A stretch of DNA of 64,000 bases from UBA8079 sp049601915 (GCA_049601915.1 JBMYRB010000001.1:682001-746000); one strand, 5' to 3'; counted from the first letter of the stretch, positions 16,642 through 25,164 are shown. The notes: generated from the sequence alone by a model not told the origin. Numbers and translations: made by a program.

Positions 16642-16830
16642 CTAGCCGGCATCGAGCTGGCGGGCCTCGTCGGCCAGCATGATCGGGATGCCGTCGCGGA
16701 TCGGATAGGCGAGGCCGGCCTGCTTGCTGATCAGTTCCTGCGCCGCCGCATCATACTCGAGCGGGCCCTTGGTTACGGGGCAGACGAGAATCTCGAGCAG
16801 CCTGGGGTCGACCTTGGTGGTGTCGTTCAT
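16642..16830 (-). CDS. Trm112 family protein
   Basis: A 62-residue protein with DPRLLEILVCPVTKGPLEYD and AYPIRDGIPIMLADEAR, the UPF0434/Trm112 pattern. Only one of the Cys positions of the zinc-ribbon type is kept (CPVTKG). In bacteria these proteins are thought to partner methyltransferases or tether other enzymes. It lies ten bases downstream of the Lon-N gene in the same direction. Confidence 0.9.
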   Translation of the reverse strand: MNDTTKVDPRLLEILVCPVTKGPLEYDAAAQELISKQAGLAYPIRDGIPIMLADEARQLDAG

Positions 16831-16839
16831 GACGGTTCC

Positions 16840-17517
16840 TCAGTTCAGCGCAGTGTTGCCGTTGTCATTGTCGGCGCGCAAGGAGGATTCGACGAAACCG
16901 ATCAGCAACTTGCATCGCTGCGCTAGGTCTTCGGCCTCGAGCAGCACCTGTTTTTCGGCCGGGTCGAACGGGCAGACCATAGACAGGGTTGTCACTAGCC
17001 GCTCATCGGGGGTTTTGACCAGAGAGTCCCAGTCGGCCCCGATACTCTGTTGTTCGAAATAGCCCTTGAGGCCGTTGAGCAGCCGGTCGCGCTCGATGGG
17101 CGTGTCTTCGGCGGGCGAGAGATCGCGGTGATAGGGGGTGAAGTCCGGCCGCACCCGCCGATAGCCGTCGCGCAGTTCGAGTTCTTCGGCGACATCGAAG
17201 CGGCAGATGCCGCGCAGCTCGATCAGGTAACGTCCGTCCTCGGTTTCTTGGAACCCGGTGATCCGGCCCCCACAGCCCGTCCGGTAGAGATTGGTGCCGT
17301 CCGGTGCTGACAAGCCCAAGGTGCCGTCGGCGGCGGGCTGGATGATTCCGATCATGCGCCCGCCCGCCAGTGCCGCATCGACCATCGCGAGATAGCGTGG
17401 CTCGAACACGTTGAGCGGCAGGGTGCCGCGCGGCAGCAACAGGATGCCGTTCAGCGGGAACAGCGGTAAATCGCCGGGGAGCGCGTGGAGCGGTGAGTCC
17501 GGCGTAGATGTGTTCAT
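16840..17517 (-). CDS. Lon substrate-binding-domain protein (no protease domain)
   Basis: A 225-residue protein that is only the Lon N-terminal (PUA-like) domain: LPGDLPLFPLNGILLLPRGTLPLNVFEPRYLAMV at the start, GCGGRITGFQETEDGRYLIELRGICRF in the middle, then a helical part. There is no ATPase or Ser/Lys protease part, so it is not Lon. The stand-alone form is widespread in alphaproteobacteria next to a YbbN-type thioredoxin, as here, suggesting a joint proteostasis role. Start ATG 17517, ten bases after the thioredoxin stop. Confidence 0.9.
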   Translation of the reverse strand: MNTSTPDSPLHALPGDLPLFPLNGILLLPRGTLPLNVFEPRYLAMVDAALAGGRMIGIIQPAADGTLGLSAPDGTNLYRTGCGGRITGFQETEDGRYLIELRGICRFDVAEELELRDGYRRVRPDFTPYHRDLSPAEDTPIERDRLLNGLKGYFEQQSIGADWDSLVKTPDERLVTTLSMVCPFDPAEKQVLLEAEDLAQRCKLLIGFVESSLRADNDNGNTALN

Positions 17518-17527
17518 GTGGCGAGGC

Positions 17528-18472
17528 TCACGAAAACAGAATAGAAGAGAGTTTACGCCGGCCGGCGACTGTGGCCTCTTCGGTCGGGCCCAGCGCATCG
17601 AAAATCTTCAGCAACTCGGTCCGCGCGGCCTCTTCGTTCCACTCGCGGCTCTGGCGAATGATTTCCAGCAGCGCGTCGATGGCACCCTCAGGGTCGCCAG
17701 CGGCAAACGCCGCGACCGCATAGTCGAATCGCGCCTGATGGTTTGCCGGGTCGGCATCGACCTTCGCCTTTAACCCGTCGATCTCGCCCGCATTGGCCGC
17801 GCCCGCCTCTGCCAGTTCAACCGCGGAAGTCACGCCCTTTAGGTCTTCGCTGGCGCGGGCCTCGTCGCTGGCGCCGTCGATCAGCTCGCGGGCCTTGTCG
17901 ATGGCGCCGCCTTTTACATAGGCGCGCGCCATGCCCGACAGGGCCCGCAGATTCTCGGGCTCCTGATTGAGAGTTTGCGCGTAGAGCGCGCCGGCGCTGC
18001 TGATATCGCCGCCTTCCATAGCGGCATCGGCGGCGTCGAGTGCCTCGTCGAGCGGCGACGGGCCGGCGGCCCCGGCCCCGCCATGGACCTTCACAAGCTG
18101 ATCGACCCAGGCCTTGATCTGGCTTTCGGGCAGCGCGCCCTGGAAACCGTCCACCGGCTGGCCGTCGCGGAAGGCGTAGACGGTGGGGATCGACTTGATC
18201 TGCAGCTGTGCCGAAATGTCGGGGGCCTTGTCCACGTCGACCTTGACCAAGCGGACCGCGCCGCCGGCCTCCATGACGACCTTCTCGAGCAGGGGCGTGA
18301 GCTGCTTGCAGGGTCCGCACCAGGTCGCCCAGAAGTCGACGATGACCGGATACTCGCGCGAGGCCTGGATCACGTCGCGCATGAAGCTGTTCTGGTCGGC
18401 GTCGATGATGGGAGCGCCGGTTTCGACCGGTGCTGCACCCGCTGCTGTAGGGTCGATCTGGATCGGGTCCAT
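17528..18472 (-). CDS. Thioredoxin-TPR protein (CnoX/YbbN type)
   Basis: A 314-residue protein. The N-terminal thioredoxin domain has the redox-active WCGPC at residues 51-55; the C-terminal ~190 residues are TPR-like helices (for example EALDAADAAMEGGDISSAGALYAQTL). This is the CnoX/YbbN layout, a redox-regulated holdase that passes clients to DnaK/GroEL. E. coli CnoX has SXXC in place of CXXC, whereas the full CGPC is kept here, so it may have oxidoreductase activity as in other alphaproteobacteria. ATG 18472 starts the conserved N-terminus. It heads the operon with the Lon-N, Trm112 and DUF971 genes. Confidence 0.9.
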   Translation of the reverse strand: MDPIQIDPTAAGAAPVETGAPIIDADQNSFMRDVIQASREYPVIVDFWATWCGPCKQLTPLLEKVVMEAGGAVRLVKVDVDKAPDISAQLQIKSIPTVYAFRDGQPVDGFQGALPESQIKAWVDQLVKVHGGAGAAGPSPLDEALDAADAAMEGGDISSAGALYAQTLNQEPENLRALSGMARAYVKGGAIDKARELIDGASDEARASEDLKGVTSAVELAEAGAANAGEIDGLKAKVDADPANHQARFDYAVAAFAAGDPEGAIDALLEIIRQSREWNEEAARTELLKIFDALGPTEEATVAGRRKLSSILFS

Positions 18473-18579
18473 CGTGAAACTCTGTCTTGTTCGTGTTTTT
18501 GTGCGTGCTAGGCAGAAGATGGAGCCTCGCCGCCCGGCTATCAAGCCCCCAGTGCACCCCGGCAGGTGGTTTCGGACGC

Positions 18580-19083
18580 CTAATCGAGGTCGATCAGTTC
18601 CGGCGAGTGTTCGCAATCGGCCAGAAAGAGCAGCAAATCATCGCGGCCGATCGCGGCCGTGGCCTCGTTGTGCAGCGGATGGGCGTTGATCGGGTCATGA
18701 TCGAGAATGCCCCGATCGAGCACGAAGGAGATGATGCCGCCCGGGTCGTTCATCACTGCGAACGGGGTGACGGAGCCGGGCGCCACACCGAGTGACGCGG
18801 ACAGCAGCTCGGCGCTACCGAAACTCAGATTGCCGCTGGCCCCGAGGGTGTGGCGCAGGGCCTTGAGATCGACGGTGGCGTCTTCCAGCACGGTGACCAG
18901 CCACTGGTTACGTTTCTTGTCGCGCAGAAACAGGTTCTTGATGTGGCCGCCCGGCAGGGTTCCACGCAGTTCACGTGATTCTTCCACGGTGTGGATCGGG
19001 GGGTGCCGGTGGATCACCACTTCGATGTTCATTGCGTCCAGCCGCGCGAGCAACGGCGCCTCGATATCCTGTGGGTCGGTCAT
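18580..19083 (-). CDS. YbaK/prolyl-tRNA-editing domain protein
   Basis: A 167-residue stand-alone editing domain of the PrdX/YbaK family, which removes wrong amino acids from tRNA(Pro). Motifs seen are HPPIHTVEESRELRGTLPGGHIKNLFLRDKK, VTVLEDATVDLKALR and the Lys-bearing loop, then APGSVTPFAVMNDPGG. The GxxxP loop (GVAPGSVTPF) is the conserved signature of this editing fold. The HTVEE...GGHIKNLFL pattern favours the PrdX (Ala-tRNA-Pro deacylase) branch. Start ATG 19083: further upstream the frame would read through the tRNA-Gly gene, so a longer protein is excluded. Confidence 0.88.
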   Translation of the reverse strand: MTDPQDIEAPLLARLDAMNIEVVIHRHPPIHTVEESRELRGTLPGGHIKNLFLRDKKRNQWLVTVLEDATVDLKALRHTLGASGNLSFGSAELLSASLGVAPGSVTPFAVMNDPGGIISFVLDRGILDHDPINAHPLHNEATAAIGRDDLLLFLADCEHSPELIDLD

Positions 19084-19215
19084 AGGGGGCGATATACAGG
19101 GTTTGTTTTGACCTGAACAGCGGCGGGGCGCCCGATGAAGTAGAGGAATCGAACGGTTCCGGTTGATCTGCACTTGAAATCGAACGCCGGTTGCGGTTAT
19201 GTCCGGCAATTCGAT

Positions 19216-19290
19216 GCGGGAATAGCTCAGTGGTAGAGCATCACGTTGCCAACGTGAGGGTCGCGAGTTCGAATCTCGTTTCCCGCTCCA
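19216..19290 (+). tRNA. tRNA-Gly (GCC anticodon)
   Basis: A complete cloverleaf: acceptor GCGGGAA with TTCCCGC, D-arm AGCTCAGTGGTAGAGC, anticodon stem TCACG/CGTGA with the seven-base loop TTGCCAA (anticodon GCC), and T-arm with GGTTCGAAT-type loop GTTCGAATC. The discriminator T and CCA are encoded. There is no sign of an integrated element on its 3' side. Confidence 0.97.
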
Positions 19291-19296
19291 ATTTTC

Positions 19297-19331
19297 AAAG
19301 GGCCCGGCCGGAATACCGCCGGGCCCTTTTT
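19297..19331 (+). terminator. Rho-independent terminator after tRNA-Gly
   Basis: The stem AAGGGCCCGGC (starting at 19298) pairs with GCCGGGCCCTT; a T-run (TTTTT) ends it. It begins seven bases after the tRNA CCA. The stem core GGGCCCGGC is the same as in the amtB terminator at 12.9 kb, a recurring design in this genome. Confidence 0.9.
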
Positions 19332-19407
19332 CGTGCGCAGCCGCTTGCCTGAAGTTGCTCCCGGCCCCTAGGCTGCGCGTCACCTATCATGCGAGGAGGA
19401 GGCAACC

Positions 19408-20157
19408 GTGCCGTTCTATGAAAATAGCGATGTCCGCATTCGTTATGAAGAGGCCGGCTCCGGCTTCCCGCTGTTGGTCACCCCGGGCGGTGGCCTCAAC
19501 TCCTGCGCCGCGAACTGGCCGAACGCGGTCTTCAACGCCATGGAGGCCTTCAAGGACGATTTTCGCTGCATCACGATGGACCAGCGCAACGCCAATGGCG
19601 GCGAGAGCACGGGGCCGCTCGACACCGACGATCCCTGGGGCGCCTTCGCCGACGATCAACTCGGCCTGATGGACCATCTGGGCATCCGCGATTTTGCCTA
19701 CATGGGCTACTGCATCGGCGGCTGCTTCGCCGGATCGCTGCTCAAACGCGCGCCCGAGCGGGTAGTTGCGGCGGTGTTCTGCCAGAGTGTCGGCCATCGG
19801 CCGGACGATCCCGATGTCATGCACCGGCACGGGCAGGATGGGTGGGTCCCGGACTTCCTTGCCCGCCGGCCGGATCTGGACCAGGACATGATCGACGCAT
19901 ACCTGCATGCCCTCTACCGGGTAAGCCCGGACTTTCTCTACAGTGTGTCGCGGGATTTTATGCACGACTGCCCGACACCGATCCTCGTGCTGCCGGACGA
20001 TGTCCCGGCCCATCCGCTGCAAACATCGATTGATGTGGCCTCGCTGGCGCCGAATGCCGAGATCACGGTCTTTCCGTGGTCTGAACCGCCCGAACTGAAG
20101 GAACGCACGATCGACCGTGTGCGCAGGTTCATTCAGACCCACGCGGTCTATCGGTAG
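19408..20157 (+). CDS. Alpha/beta hydrolase with Cys nucleophile
   Basis: A 249-residue alpha/beta hydrolase. The nucleophile elbow is GYCIGG with Cys102, where most relatives have Ser; TPGGGLNSC is the oxyanion-side loop, and MDQRNANGGES follows strand 4. The acid and His are not obvious: ILVLPDDVPAHP near residue 190 looks like the usual D-x-x-H region. Start is GTG 19408, eight bases after a strong GAGGAGGA ribosome site. A related Cys-type elbow is seen in dienelactone hydrolases. The substrate is unknown; it stands alone between the tRNA terminator and the TTT operon. Confidence 0.75.
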   Translation: MPFYENSDVRIRYEEAGSGFPLLVTPGGGLNSCAANWPNAVFNAMEAFKDDFRCITMDQRNANGGESTGPLDTDDPWGAFADDQLGLMDHLGIRDFAYMGYCIGGCFAGSLLKRAPERVVAAVFCQSVGHRPDDPDVMHRHGQDGWVPDFLARRPDLDQDMIDAYLHALYRVSPDFLYSVSRDFMHDCPTPILVLPDDVPAHPLQTSIDVASLAPNAEITVFPWSEPPELKERTIDRVRRFIQTHAVYR

Positions 20158-20360
20158 GACTTCGTTGGCGGCCAATTGCGTGGCGCGGCACATATGAAAA
20201 ATCGGATCGAATTTAATTCGGTTTACGGCCCTTGCACGACCGTGACCGGAGCCCCTACGGTGTCTGATGTCTGGCCGTCGGAAACAAGCAATCACGTATA
20301 ACTGTCGGCCGGTTTCAAGCGCGCCAAATAAGTGGCGTGTCGTCTGGGAGGACGAACGAA

Positions 20361-20798
20361 ATGTCATTTGCAGAGACCAAACGCCTGACCAGCGCGGGCG
20401 CGAAACTTATGGTGGCCGCGGCCATCGCCAAGGCCGAGGAGTTTGGAATCGCGGCGACGGTCGTCGTCGTCGATGCTGGCGGACATCCAATGATGCTGGA
20501 GCGCATGGACGGGGGCCGGTTCCACACCGTGCATTCGTCCACGGTCAAGGCGGTCACCGCGTCGTCCAACAAGAGGATCACGACAACCCAGGGCGCACAG
20601 GGTCAGGACCTCGACACGCTGCACGCCATCGGTCTGACACTGGCCGCCGGGCCCGAGCGCTGGACGGCCATGGAGGGTGGCTATCCCATTATCCTCGATG
20701 GCGAATGCCTCGGCGGCATCGGCGTCAGCGGCGGCGACTGGCAGCAGGACGCAGACATTGCCGCGGCCGCCCTCGAAGCGGTCGGCATCTCGAGTTAA
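20361..20798 (+). CDS. GlcG/HbpS-type heme-binding-like protein
   Basis: A 145-residue protein of the GlcG/HbpS (DUF336) fold: AGAKLMVAAAIAKAEEFG, then VVVVDAGGHPMMLERMDG and, near the end, GECLGGIGVSGG. The family binds heme or small ligands and is common near transporters and catabolic genes. ATG 20361 follows GGGAGGA. It lies 39 bases upstream of the TTT binding protein and is probably its first operon partner, perhaps as a ligand-binding accessory. That role is inferred. Confidence 0.85.
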   Translation: MSFAETKRLTSAGAKLMVAAAIAKAEEFGIAATVVVVDAGGHPMMLERMDGGRFHTVHSSTVKAVTASSNKRITTTQGAQGQDLDTLHAIGLTLAAGPERWTAMEGGYPIILDGECLGGIGVSGGDWQQDADIAAAALEAVGISS

Positions 20799-20837
20799 CT
20801 AGAACCAACACACAATAGAATCTGGGAGGATTCCAAC

Positions 20838-21797
20838 ATGAACATGTTCCGTACAATGATGGTCGGCGCTGCGGCGGTCGGCCTTGCCGTGGCGACGACG
20901 CCCGCGCAGGCTTTCCCCGACGGCCCGATCGAGTTCGTCATTCCCTTCGGCGCCGGCGGCGGCGCCGACATCGAGGGCCGGCTGCTGGCCAAGGAAATGA
21001 GCGCCATCCTCGGCGTTCCGGTGACGCCGGTGAACCGCCCCGGTGGCGGTGGTGCCGTGACCTATACCTACATCAAGAACTCCAAGCCCGACGGCCACAC
21101 GGTCGGCTGGAATTCCACATCCGTTCTGACCACCACCAATCTGGGCAACACGGACTTTGCCTATGACGCGATGGACCATGTGGGCCGGGTCGAGTTCCAG
21201 CCTCAGCCGTTTGTGGTGAAGGCCGATGCCAAGTGGAACAGCTTTGCCGAGTTCGTCGCCGACTGTAAGGCAGCACCCAGCACCCTGAAGGTCGCCAATT
21301 CGGGCACTGGCAGCGCGACGCATGCCGCCGCGATCCAGCTTATGGACGCGGCCGGCTGCAAGGTCGTGCATCTGCCCAAGGGCATCAAGGGTCGCAACAA
21401 GTCAGTCCTGAACGGTGAGGCCGACGCGATGATCGCGCCGCTGACCGGTGCCGTGAACCTGACCAACGCGGGCAAGCTGAAAATCCTGCTGATGCCGACG
21501 GCGGAGCGGAGCACGGTGTTCCCGGACGTCGCGACCGCGAAAGAGGCGGGCTACGACGTCTCGCTCGACCTGTTCCGCGGCCTTTCCGTGGCGCCGAACA
21601 CGCCCGACGATGTGAAGTCGAAGCTGGCCGACGCGATGGCCAAGGCAGCCAACTCGCCGGAGTTCCAGAAGCTCGCCAAGGCCAAGGGGTTCACGGTGGC
21701 GCCGCTGGGCCATGAGGACTTCGAGGTCCTGCTCGCCGACGAGAACGCGAAGGTGAAAAAGATCTTCGCGAGCGCCGGTCTTCTGAAGACCAACTAA
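20838..21797 (+). CDS. TTT substrate-binding protein (TctC/Bug family)
   Basis: A 319-residue periplasmic binding protein with a Sec signal (MMVGAAAVGLAVATTPAQA). Bug-family features are seen: FVIPFGAGGGADIEGRLLAKEMS near the start, VNRPGGGGAVTYTYIKNSKPDGHT, and VANSGTGSATHAAAIQLM. Bug proteins bind carboxylated solutes such as tricarboxylates, aspartate or nicotinate. It heads a tctC-tctB-tctA set with the membrane genes directly downstream, behind a strong GGGAGGA site. The ligand is unknown. Confidence 0.92.
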   Translation: MNMFRTMMVGAAAVGLAVATTPAQAFPDGPIEFVIPFGAGGGADIEGRLLAKEMSAILGVPVTPVNRPGGGGAVTYTYIKNSKPDGHTVGWNSTSVLTTTNLGNTDFAYDAMDHVGRVEFQPQPFVVKADAKWNSFAEFVADCKAAPSTLKVANSGTGSATHAAAIQLMDAAGCKVVHLPKGIKGRNKSVLNGEADAMIAPLTGAVNLTNAGKLKILLMPTAERSTVFPDVATAKEAGYDVSLDLFRGLSVAPNTPDDVKSKLADAMAKAANSPEFQKLAKAKGFTVAPLGHEDFEVLLADENAKVKKIFASAGLLKTN

Positions 21798-21809
21798 GTG
21801 AAACGCATT

Positions 21810-21845
21810 GGGCCCGCGCCGGGAGACAGTCTTCCGGGCGGGCCC
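21810..21845 (+). terminator. Hairpin between tctC and tctB
   Basis: Stem GGGCCCGC (21810-21817) with GCGGGCCC (21838-21845), and an inner CCGG/CCGG pairing. Only a short pyrimidine-rich tail (TTCGCCTTTTC) follows. It is probably a leaky terminator or 3' stabiliser that makes binding protein in excess over the membrane subunits. The second TTT operon has a hairpin in the same gap. Confidence 0.7.
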
Positions 21846-21902
21846 TTCGCCTTTTCTGCCCGGTGCTGACCGGGCGGTTTCAGTCCAATTCTTGCGGGTG
21901 TC

Positions 21903-22361
21903 ATGCGCCGTCGGAACCTGATTGCTGCACTGGTCCTGCTCGCGCTCGGCGCGGGCTATGGGGTGCTCACGTCGCAACTGCCCGTGCGCAGCCTTCCCGA
22001 TACGCCGGGGCCGCCATTCTTCCCCTGGATCAACACGATTATGATTCTCGCCCTGTCGGCCCTCTTGCTGGTGCAGGGGTTGCGGGGCGCGGACGAGCCT
22101 GCGCCCGCGAAAACGGAGGGCCGCCAGCGGTCGATCTGGGCGCTGGGCGTGTTTATCGTCTACCTCGCCATTCTGCCCGGCCTCGGCTTTATCCTAGCAA
22201 CCGTGCCCTTCTTCGCGGCGCTTATGGTCCTGTTCGGTGAGACGCGCGCGCTGCGCGTCGCGGGCGGGGCCGTCGTCGTGACGGGTGTGCTTTATCTGTT
22301 GTTCCGCCACGGCTTCGGCGTGTTTCTGCCCACTGGCGTGCTGAAGGGGATCGTGGCATGA
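21903..22361 (+). CDS. TTT small membrane subunit (TctB)
   Basis: A 152-residue protein with four hydrophobic helices (for example LIAALVLLALGAGYGVL and LGVFIVYLAILPGLGFILATVPFFAALMVLF), the TctB layout. It is the small subunit of the secondary tripartite tricarboxylate transporter. Its stop overlaps the TctA start (ATGA), so the two are translationally coupled. Confidence 0.88.
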   Translation: MRRRNLIAALVLLALGAGYGVLTSQLPVRSLPDTPGPPFFPWINTIMILALSALLLVQGLRGADEPAPAKTEGRQRSIWALGVFIVYLAILPGLGFILATVPFFAALMVLFGETRALRVAGGAVVVTGVLYLLFRHGFGVFLPTGVLKGIVA

Positions 22362-23866
22362 GCCCGGATGTTTTCGCCGGCATCGCCCAGGCGTCGGGCT
22401 TCCTCGTACTGCTGACGACGGCACTGGGCGTTTTCATCGGCCTGACGGTCGGCATGATCCCGGGCATGACGATCAGCACCGGCATCATCATCCTGCTGCC
22501 GGTGACGTTCGTCCTGCCGGCGGACATCTCCATCGCGCTCCTGCTGGGCCTGTATGTGGGCGGGATGACCGGCGGGAGTTTCTCCGCGGTGTTGCTCAAT
22601 ATTCCCGGTACGCCGTCGGCCTCGGCTACGGCGCTCGACGGATACCCGATGTCGGCGCGCGGCGAGGCCGGCCGGGCACTGGGTATCGCGATCACCGCGA
22701 GCTTCATCGGGGGCATGATCAGCTTTCTGTGCCTGCTGTTCATCGCGCCGCTACTTGCCGACGTCGCGCTGAGCTTCCGTACCGAGGACATGTTCGCGCT
22801 CGTGTTTTTCGGCCTCACGATCATCTGCAGTTTCGCGGCCCGGTCCCTGGTGAAGGGGTTGCTGTCGGGCGTGATCGGCCTGGCGATCGTCACTATCGGG
22901 CAAGACCCGGTGATGGGGTCCCAGCGCTTTACCTTCGGCCAGGTGAACCTGATCGGCGGCGTACATTTCCTGACGGCCATGATCGGCCTGTTCGCGATTC
23001 CCCAGTTGGTCAGCAACCTTACGGACACGGCGGGTGCGGCGCGCATCCAGACGAAACTGAAATCGGTCCTGCCGCGGCTGGCGGATCTGCGCGCGATCCG
23101 CATTCCCGTCACGATCGGGTCGCTGACCGGCGCCTTCCTCGGCATCTTGCCCGGCGCGGGCGGGCCAATCGCAGCGTTCATCAGCTACGACTACACCCAG
23201 CGCATCTCGAAGCGCCGGGAAGAATTTGGCAAGGGCGCGGTCGAGGGTGTCGCTGCGCCGGAATCGGCGAACAATGCCGTCACCGGCGGGGCGCTGATCC
23301 CCATGATGACCCTGGGCATTCCCGGTGACCCGGTGACGGCGATCCTGATCGGCGCGCTGATTATCCACGGGCTGGCCCCAGGGCCGCTGATGTTCACCGA
23401 GCGCGGCGACTTCGCCTTCGGCCTGATCTTCTCGTTCTTCTGGGCGAATATCTTCAACTTTATCATCGCGCTGACCGCGCTCAGGGTGCTGGTCAAGCTG
23501 CTGGCGACACCGCGTGCTCTGTTGATGCCGACGGTCGCGGTGTTGTGCGTGATCGGCGCCTTCGCGCTGCGGAACAATTTCTTCGACGTCTATGTGATGC
23601 TGTTCTTCGGTTTCGTGGGGTTGGCCATGCGCTGGCTCGACATGCCCGTGGTGCCGCTTCTGCTGGCGCTGGTCCTCGGTGTGCCGCTGGAGGAAAACCT
23701 CCGCGTGGCGCTTACCTCGTCCCAGGGCGACATCTCGATCTTCTTTTCCTCGCCGATCAGCCTGGCCTTCCTCGGCCTGTCAGCCCTTTCCATCATCTGG
23801 TCGCTGCGTGCGGCCTGGCGCCGACGCATGTCCGCGCCCCCATCCCCCAAGGAGAGTTCATCATGA
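22358..23866 (+). CDS. TTT large membrane subunit (TctA)
   Basis: A 502-residue polytopic permease with about 11-12 helices. TctA signatures are seen: GLTVGMIPGMTISTGI, LLGLYVGGMTGGSFSAVLLNIPGTPSASATALDGYPM and, in the second repeat, GSLTGAFLGILPGAGGPIAAFISYDYTQR. It moves the solute delivered by the TctC protein, driven by cation gradients. The stop overlaps the oxidoreductase start by four bases. Confidence 0.93.
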   Translation: MSPDVFAGIAQASGFLVLLTTALGVFIGLTVGMIPGMTISTGIIILLPVTFVLPADISIALLLGLYVGGMTGGSFSAVLLNIPGTPSASATALDGYPMSARGEAGRALGIAITASFIGGMISFLCLLFIAPLLADVALSFRTEDMFALVFFGLTIICSFAARSLVKGLLSGVIGLAIVTIGQDPVMGSQRFTFGQVNLIGGVHFLTAMIGLFAIPQLVSNLTDTAGAARIQTKLKSVLPRLADLRAIRIPVTIGSLTGAFLGILPGAGGPIAAFISYDYTQRISKRREEFGKGAVEGVAAPESANNAVTGGALIPMMTLGIPGDPVTAILIGALIIHGLAPGPLMFTERGDFAFGLIFSFFWANIFNFIIALTALRVLVKLLATPRALLMPTVAVLCVIGAFALRNNFFDVYVMLFFGFVGLAMRWLDMPVVPLLLALVLGVPLEENLRVALTSSQGDISIFFSSPISLAFLGLSALSIIWSLRAAWRRRMSAPPSPKESSS

Positions 23867-24876
23867 GTACATCACCGCTTCGCGTCGCGTCCGTTGGTTT
23901 GGGATGGTGGTCCGATGTCCTGGCCGATGCGGCCGGCCGCACCGACGGGCGCGTCGAGGTTGTGTCCTGCTTCACCCGTTCGGAGGACAAACGCCAGGCG
24001 TTTGCGGAGAAATACAAATGCGGGTCGGCGGCGACGCTGGACGAAATCCTGAACGACGATTCCATCGACGCGGTCATCAACACGACGCCCAACCATGTGC
24101 ATCTCGAGACGACCGCGGCTGCGGCTGCGGCGGGCAAGCATGTGTTCTTGGACAAGCCGGTGGCCAACACCATCGGCGAGGCCCGGGCGATCACCAAGGT
24201 CTGCGCGGATGCGGGTGTGGTCCTGTCGGTCGGATATCAGCGCCGGCGCGAGAGCCATTTCCGCTGGATTCAGGACAAGATCAACGCGGGCGAGTTCGGC
24301 ACCCTGGTGCAGGCCGAGGCCAATATCAGCCGCGACCGGGCTGGCAAGTTCGAGCTCGGCCACTGGCGCTACACTGCCGAGGGCATGCCCGGCGGCGTGA
24401 TGCTGCAGATCGGGCTGCACTATGTCGACGTGCTGACCATGCTGCTCGGCCCGATCGAGAGCGTGTCGGGCATGGCCTCCCAGCTGGTGCTTCCGGGAGA
24501 CAACCCGGATGTGGGTAGCCTGATGATGAAGCATGAGAATGGCGCGGTCTCGACCCTGTCGACCAGCTATGCCTCGGCGTCGGAATATTATTTGATGAAC
24601 ATCTACGGCAAGAAAATGAGCGCCTACTACAACCTCTTCGACGGGCTGCGGTCCCTCAACCAGGGCGACACGGACCAGACGCCGGTGGCGGTCAAGAAGA
24701 ACGACGCCATCGCCGAGCAGCTGACCGAATGGGCTGACGCCATTTCCGGTAATGTGGAACCCGAGGTGGGCGGCGAGAGCGCCATGACGTCGCTCGCTGT
24801 GGTCAAGGCGGGCATCAAATCAGTCGCCGAAGGCCGGCATGTGCCGGTGGCGGAGATTCTTGTTGCCGACGGCTGA
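23863..24876 (+). CDS. Gfo/Idh/MocA family oxidoreductase
   Basis: A 337-residue NAD(P)-dependent dehydrogenase. The N-terminal Rossmann part is VASVGLGWWSDVLADAAG; the family's catalytic Lys-Pro appears in HVFLDKPVANTIGEA (EKP-type motif with D in place of E). The C-terminal domain contains GGVMLQIGLHYVDVLTMLLGP. Such enzymes oxidise or reduce sugars, inositols or related polyols. Start ATG 23863 overlaps TctA, after AAGGAGAG, so it belongs to the TTT operon and may act on the imported compound. A C-terminal hairpin terminator follows at 24892. Confidence 0.9.
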   Translation: MSTSPLRVASVGLGWWSDVLADAAGRTDGRVEVVSCFTRSEDKRQAFAEKYKCGSAATLDEILNDDSIDAVINTTPNHVHLETTAAAAAAGKHVFLDKPVANTIGEARAITKVCADAGVVLSVGYQRRRESHFRWIQDKINAGEFGTLVQAEANISRDRAGKFELGHWRYTAEGMPGGVMLQIGLHYVDVLTMLLGPIESVSGMASQLVLPGDNPDVGSLMMKHENGAVSTLSTSYASASEYYLMNIYGKKMSAYYNLFDGLRSLNQGDTDQTPVAVKKNDAIAEQLTEWADAISGNVEPEVGGESAMTSLAVVKAGIKSVAEGRHVPVAEILVADG

Positions 24877-24891
24877 TCGCCGGTAGCGAAA

Positions 24892-24915
24892 ACGCCCGGC
24901 CATGGGGCCGGGCGT
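24892..24915. terminator. Hairpin terminator between TTT operon and convergent small ORF
   Basis: A perfect 10-bp stem ACGCCCGGCC / GGCCGGGCGT with loop ATGG. On the plus strand a T6 run comes some 15 bases later; on the minus strand TTTTCG follows immediately, so the site probably works for both directions. Confidence 0.8.
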
Positions 24916-24941
24916 CGGGAGGGTCGGATTTTTTCGGGCTG

Positions 24942-25022
24942 TTAGTATGCGTCGCGGGCCCACTGTGAGGGATTACGGCTTTCGTAGATTTTCTGGCCCA
25001 TGCGGCAGAGAAATTCGAACAT
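24942..25022 (-). CDS. Small ORF of 26 residues with strong ribosome site
   Basis: ATG 25022 to TAA 24942 encodes 26 residues beginning MFEFLCRMGQKIYESRNPSQ. The start follows AAAAGGAG at ideal spacing (GGAGTTTCAC-ATG), much better than chance, and the ORF runs into the bidirectional hairpin at 24892. It is Lys/Arg-poor in its second half, with an amphipathic first half. I do not recognise it. It is divergent from the membrane protein gene at 25188, and the two share a 165-base upstream region. Confidence 0.55.
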   Translation of the reverse strand: MFEFLCRMGQKIYESRNPSQWARDAY

Positions 25023-25134
25023 TGTGAAACTCCTTTTCGCGTTGGTATTGAATTGGATACGCAGCCGGCTCGCAGCCGGATGCGTGCGTCGCGCATGGCT
25101 CGTGTGTGAGTCCAGCATGTGCGCCGAAGAAAAG

Positions 25135-25164
25135 TGATCCGGCTCCGTGGTCGCCGCGTAGGGA
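25135..25164 (+). promoter_or_regulatory. ECF-sigma-type promoter (RpoE-ChrR-like)
   Basis: TGATCC (25135-25140), an 18-base spacer, then TAGGGA (25159-25164). The Rhodobacter RpoE (singlet-oxygen, ChrR-controlled) promoters I recall have TGATCC-N18-TAAGA, so the -35 and spacing agree and the -10 is close. It lies 24 bases ahead of the small membrane protein gene and would also drive the photolyase-like gene behind it. No rpoE-chrR pair is in this window, so the link is inferred. Confidence 0.5.

Noticed and set aside
19216..19290. tRNA-Gly as an island attachment site
   Set aside because: No integrase, repeat of the tRNA 3' end or change in base composition is seen downstream; a normal terminator follows.
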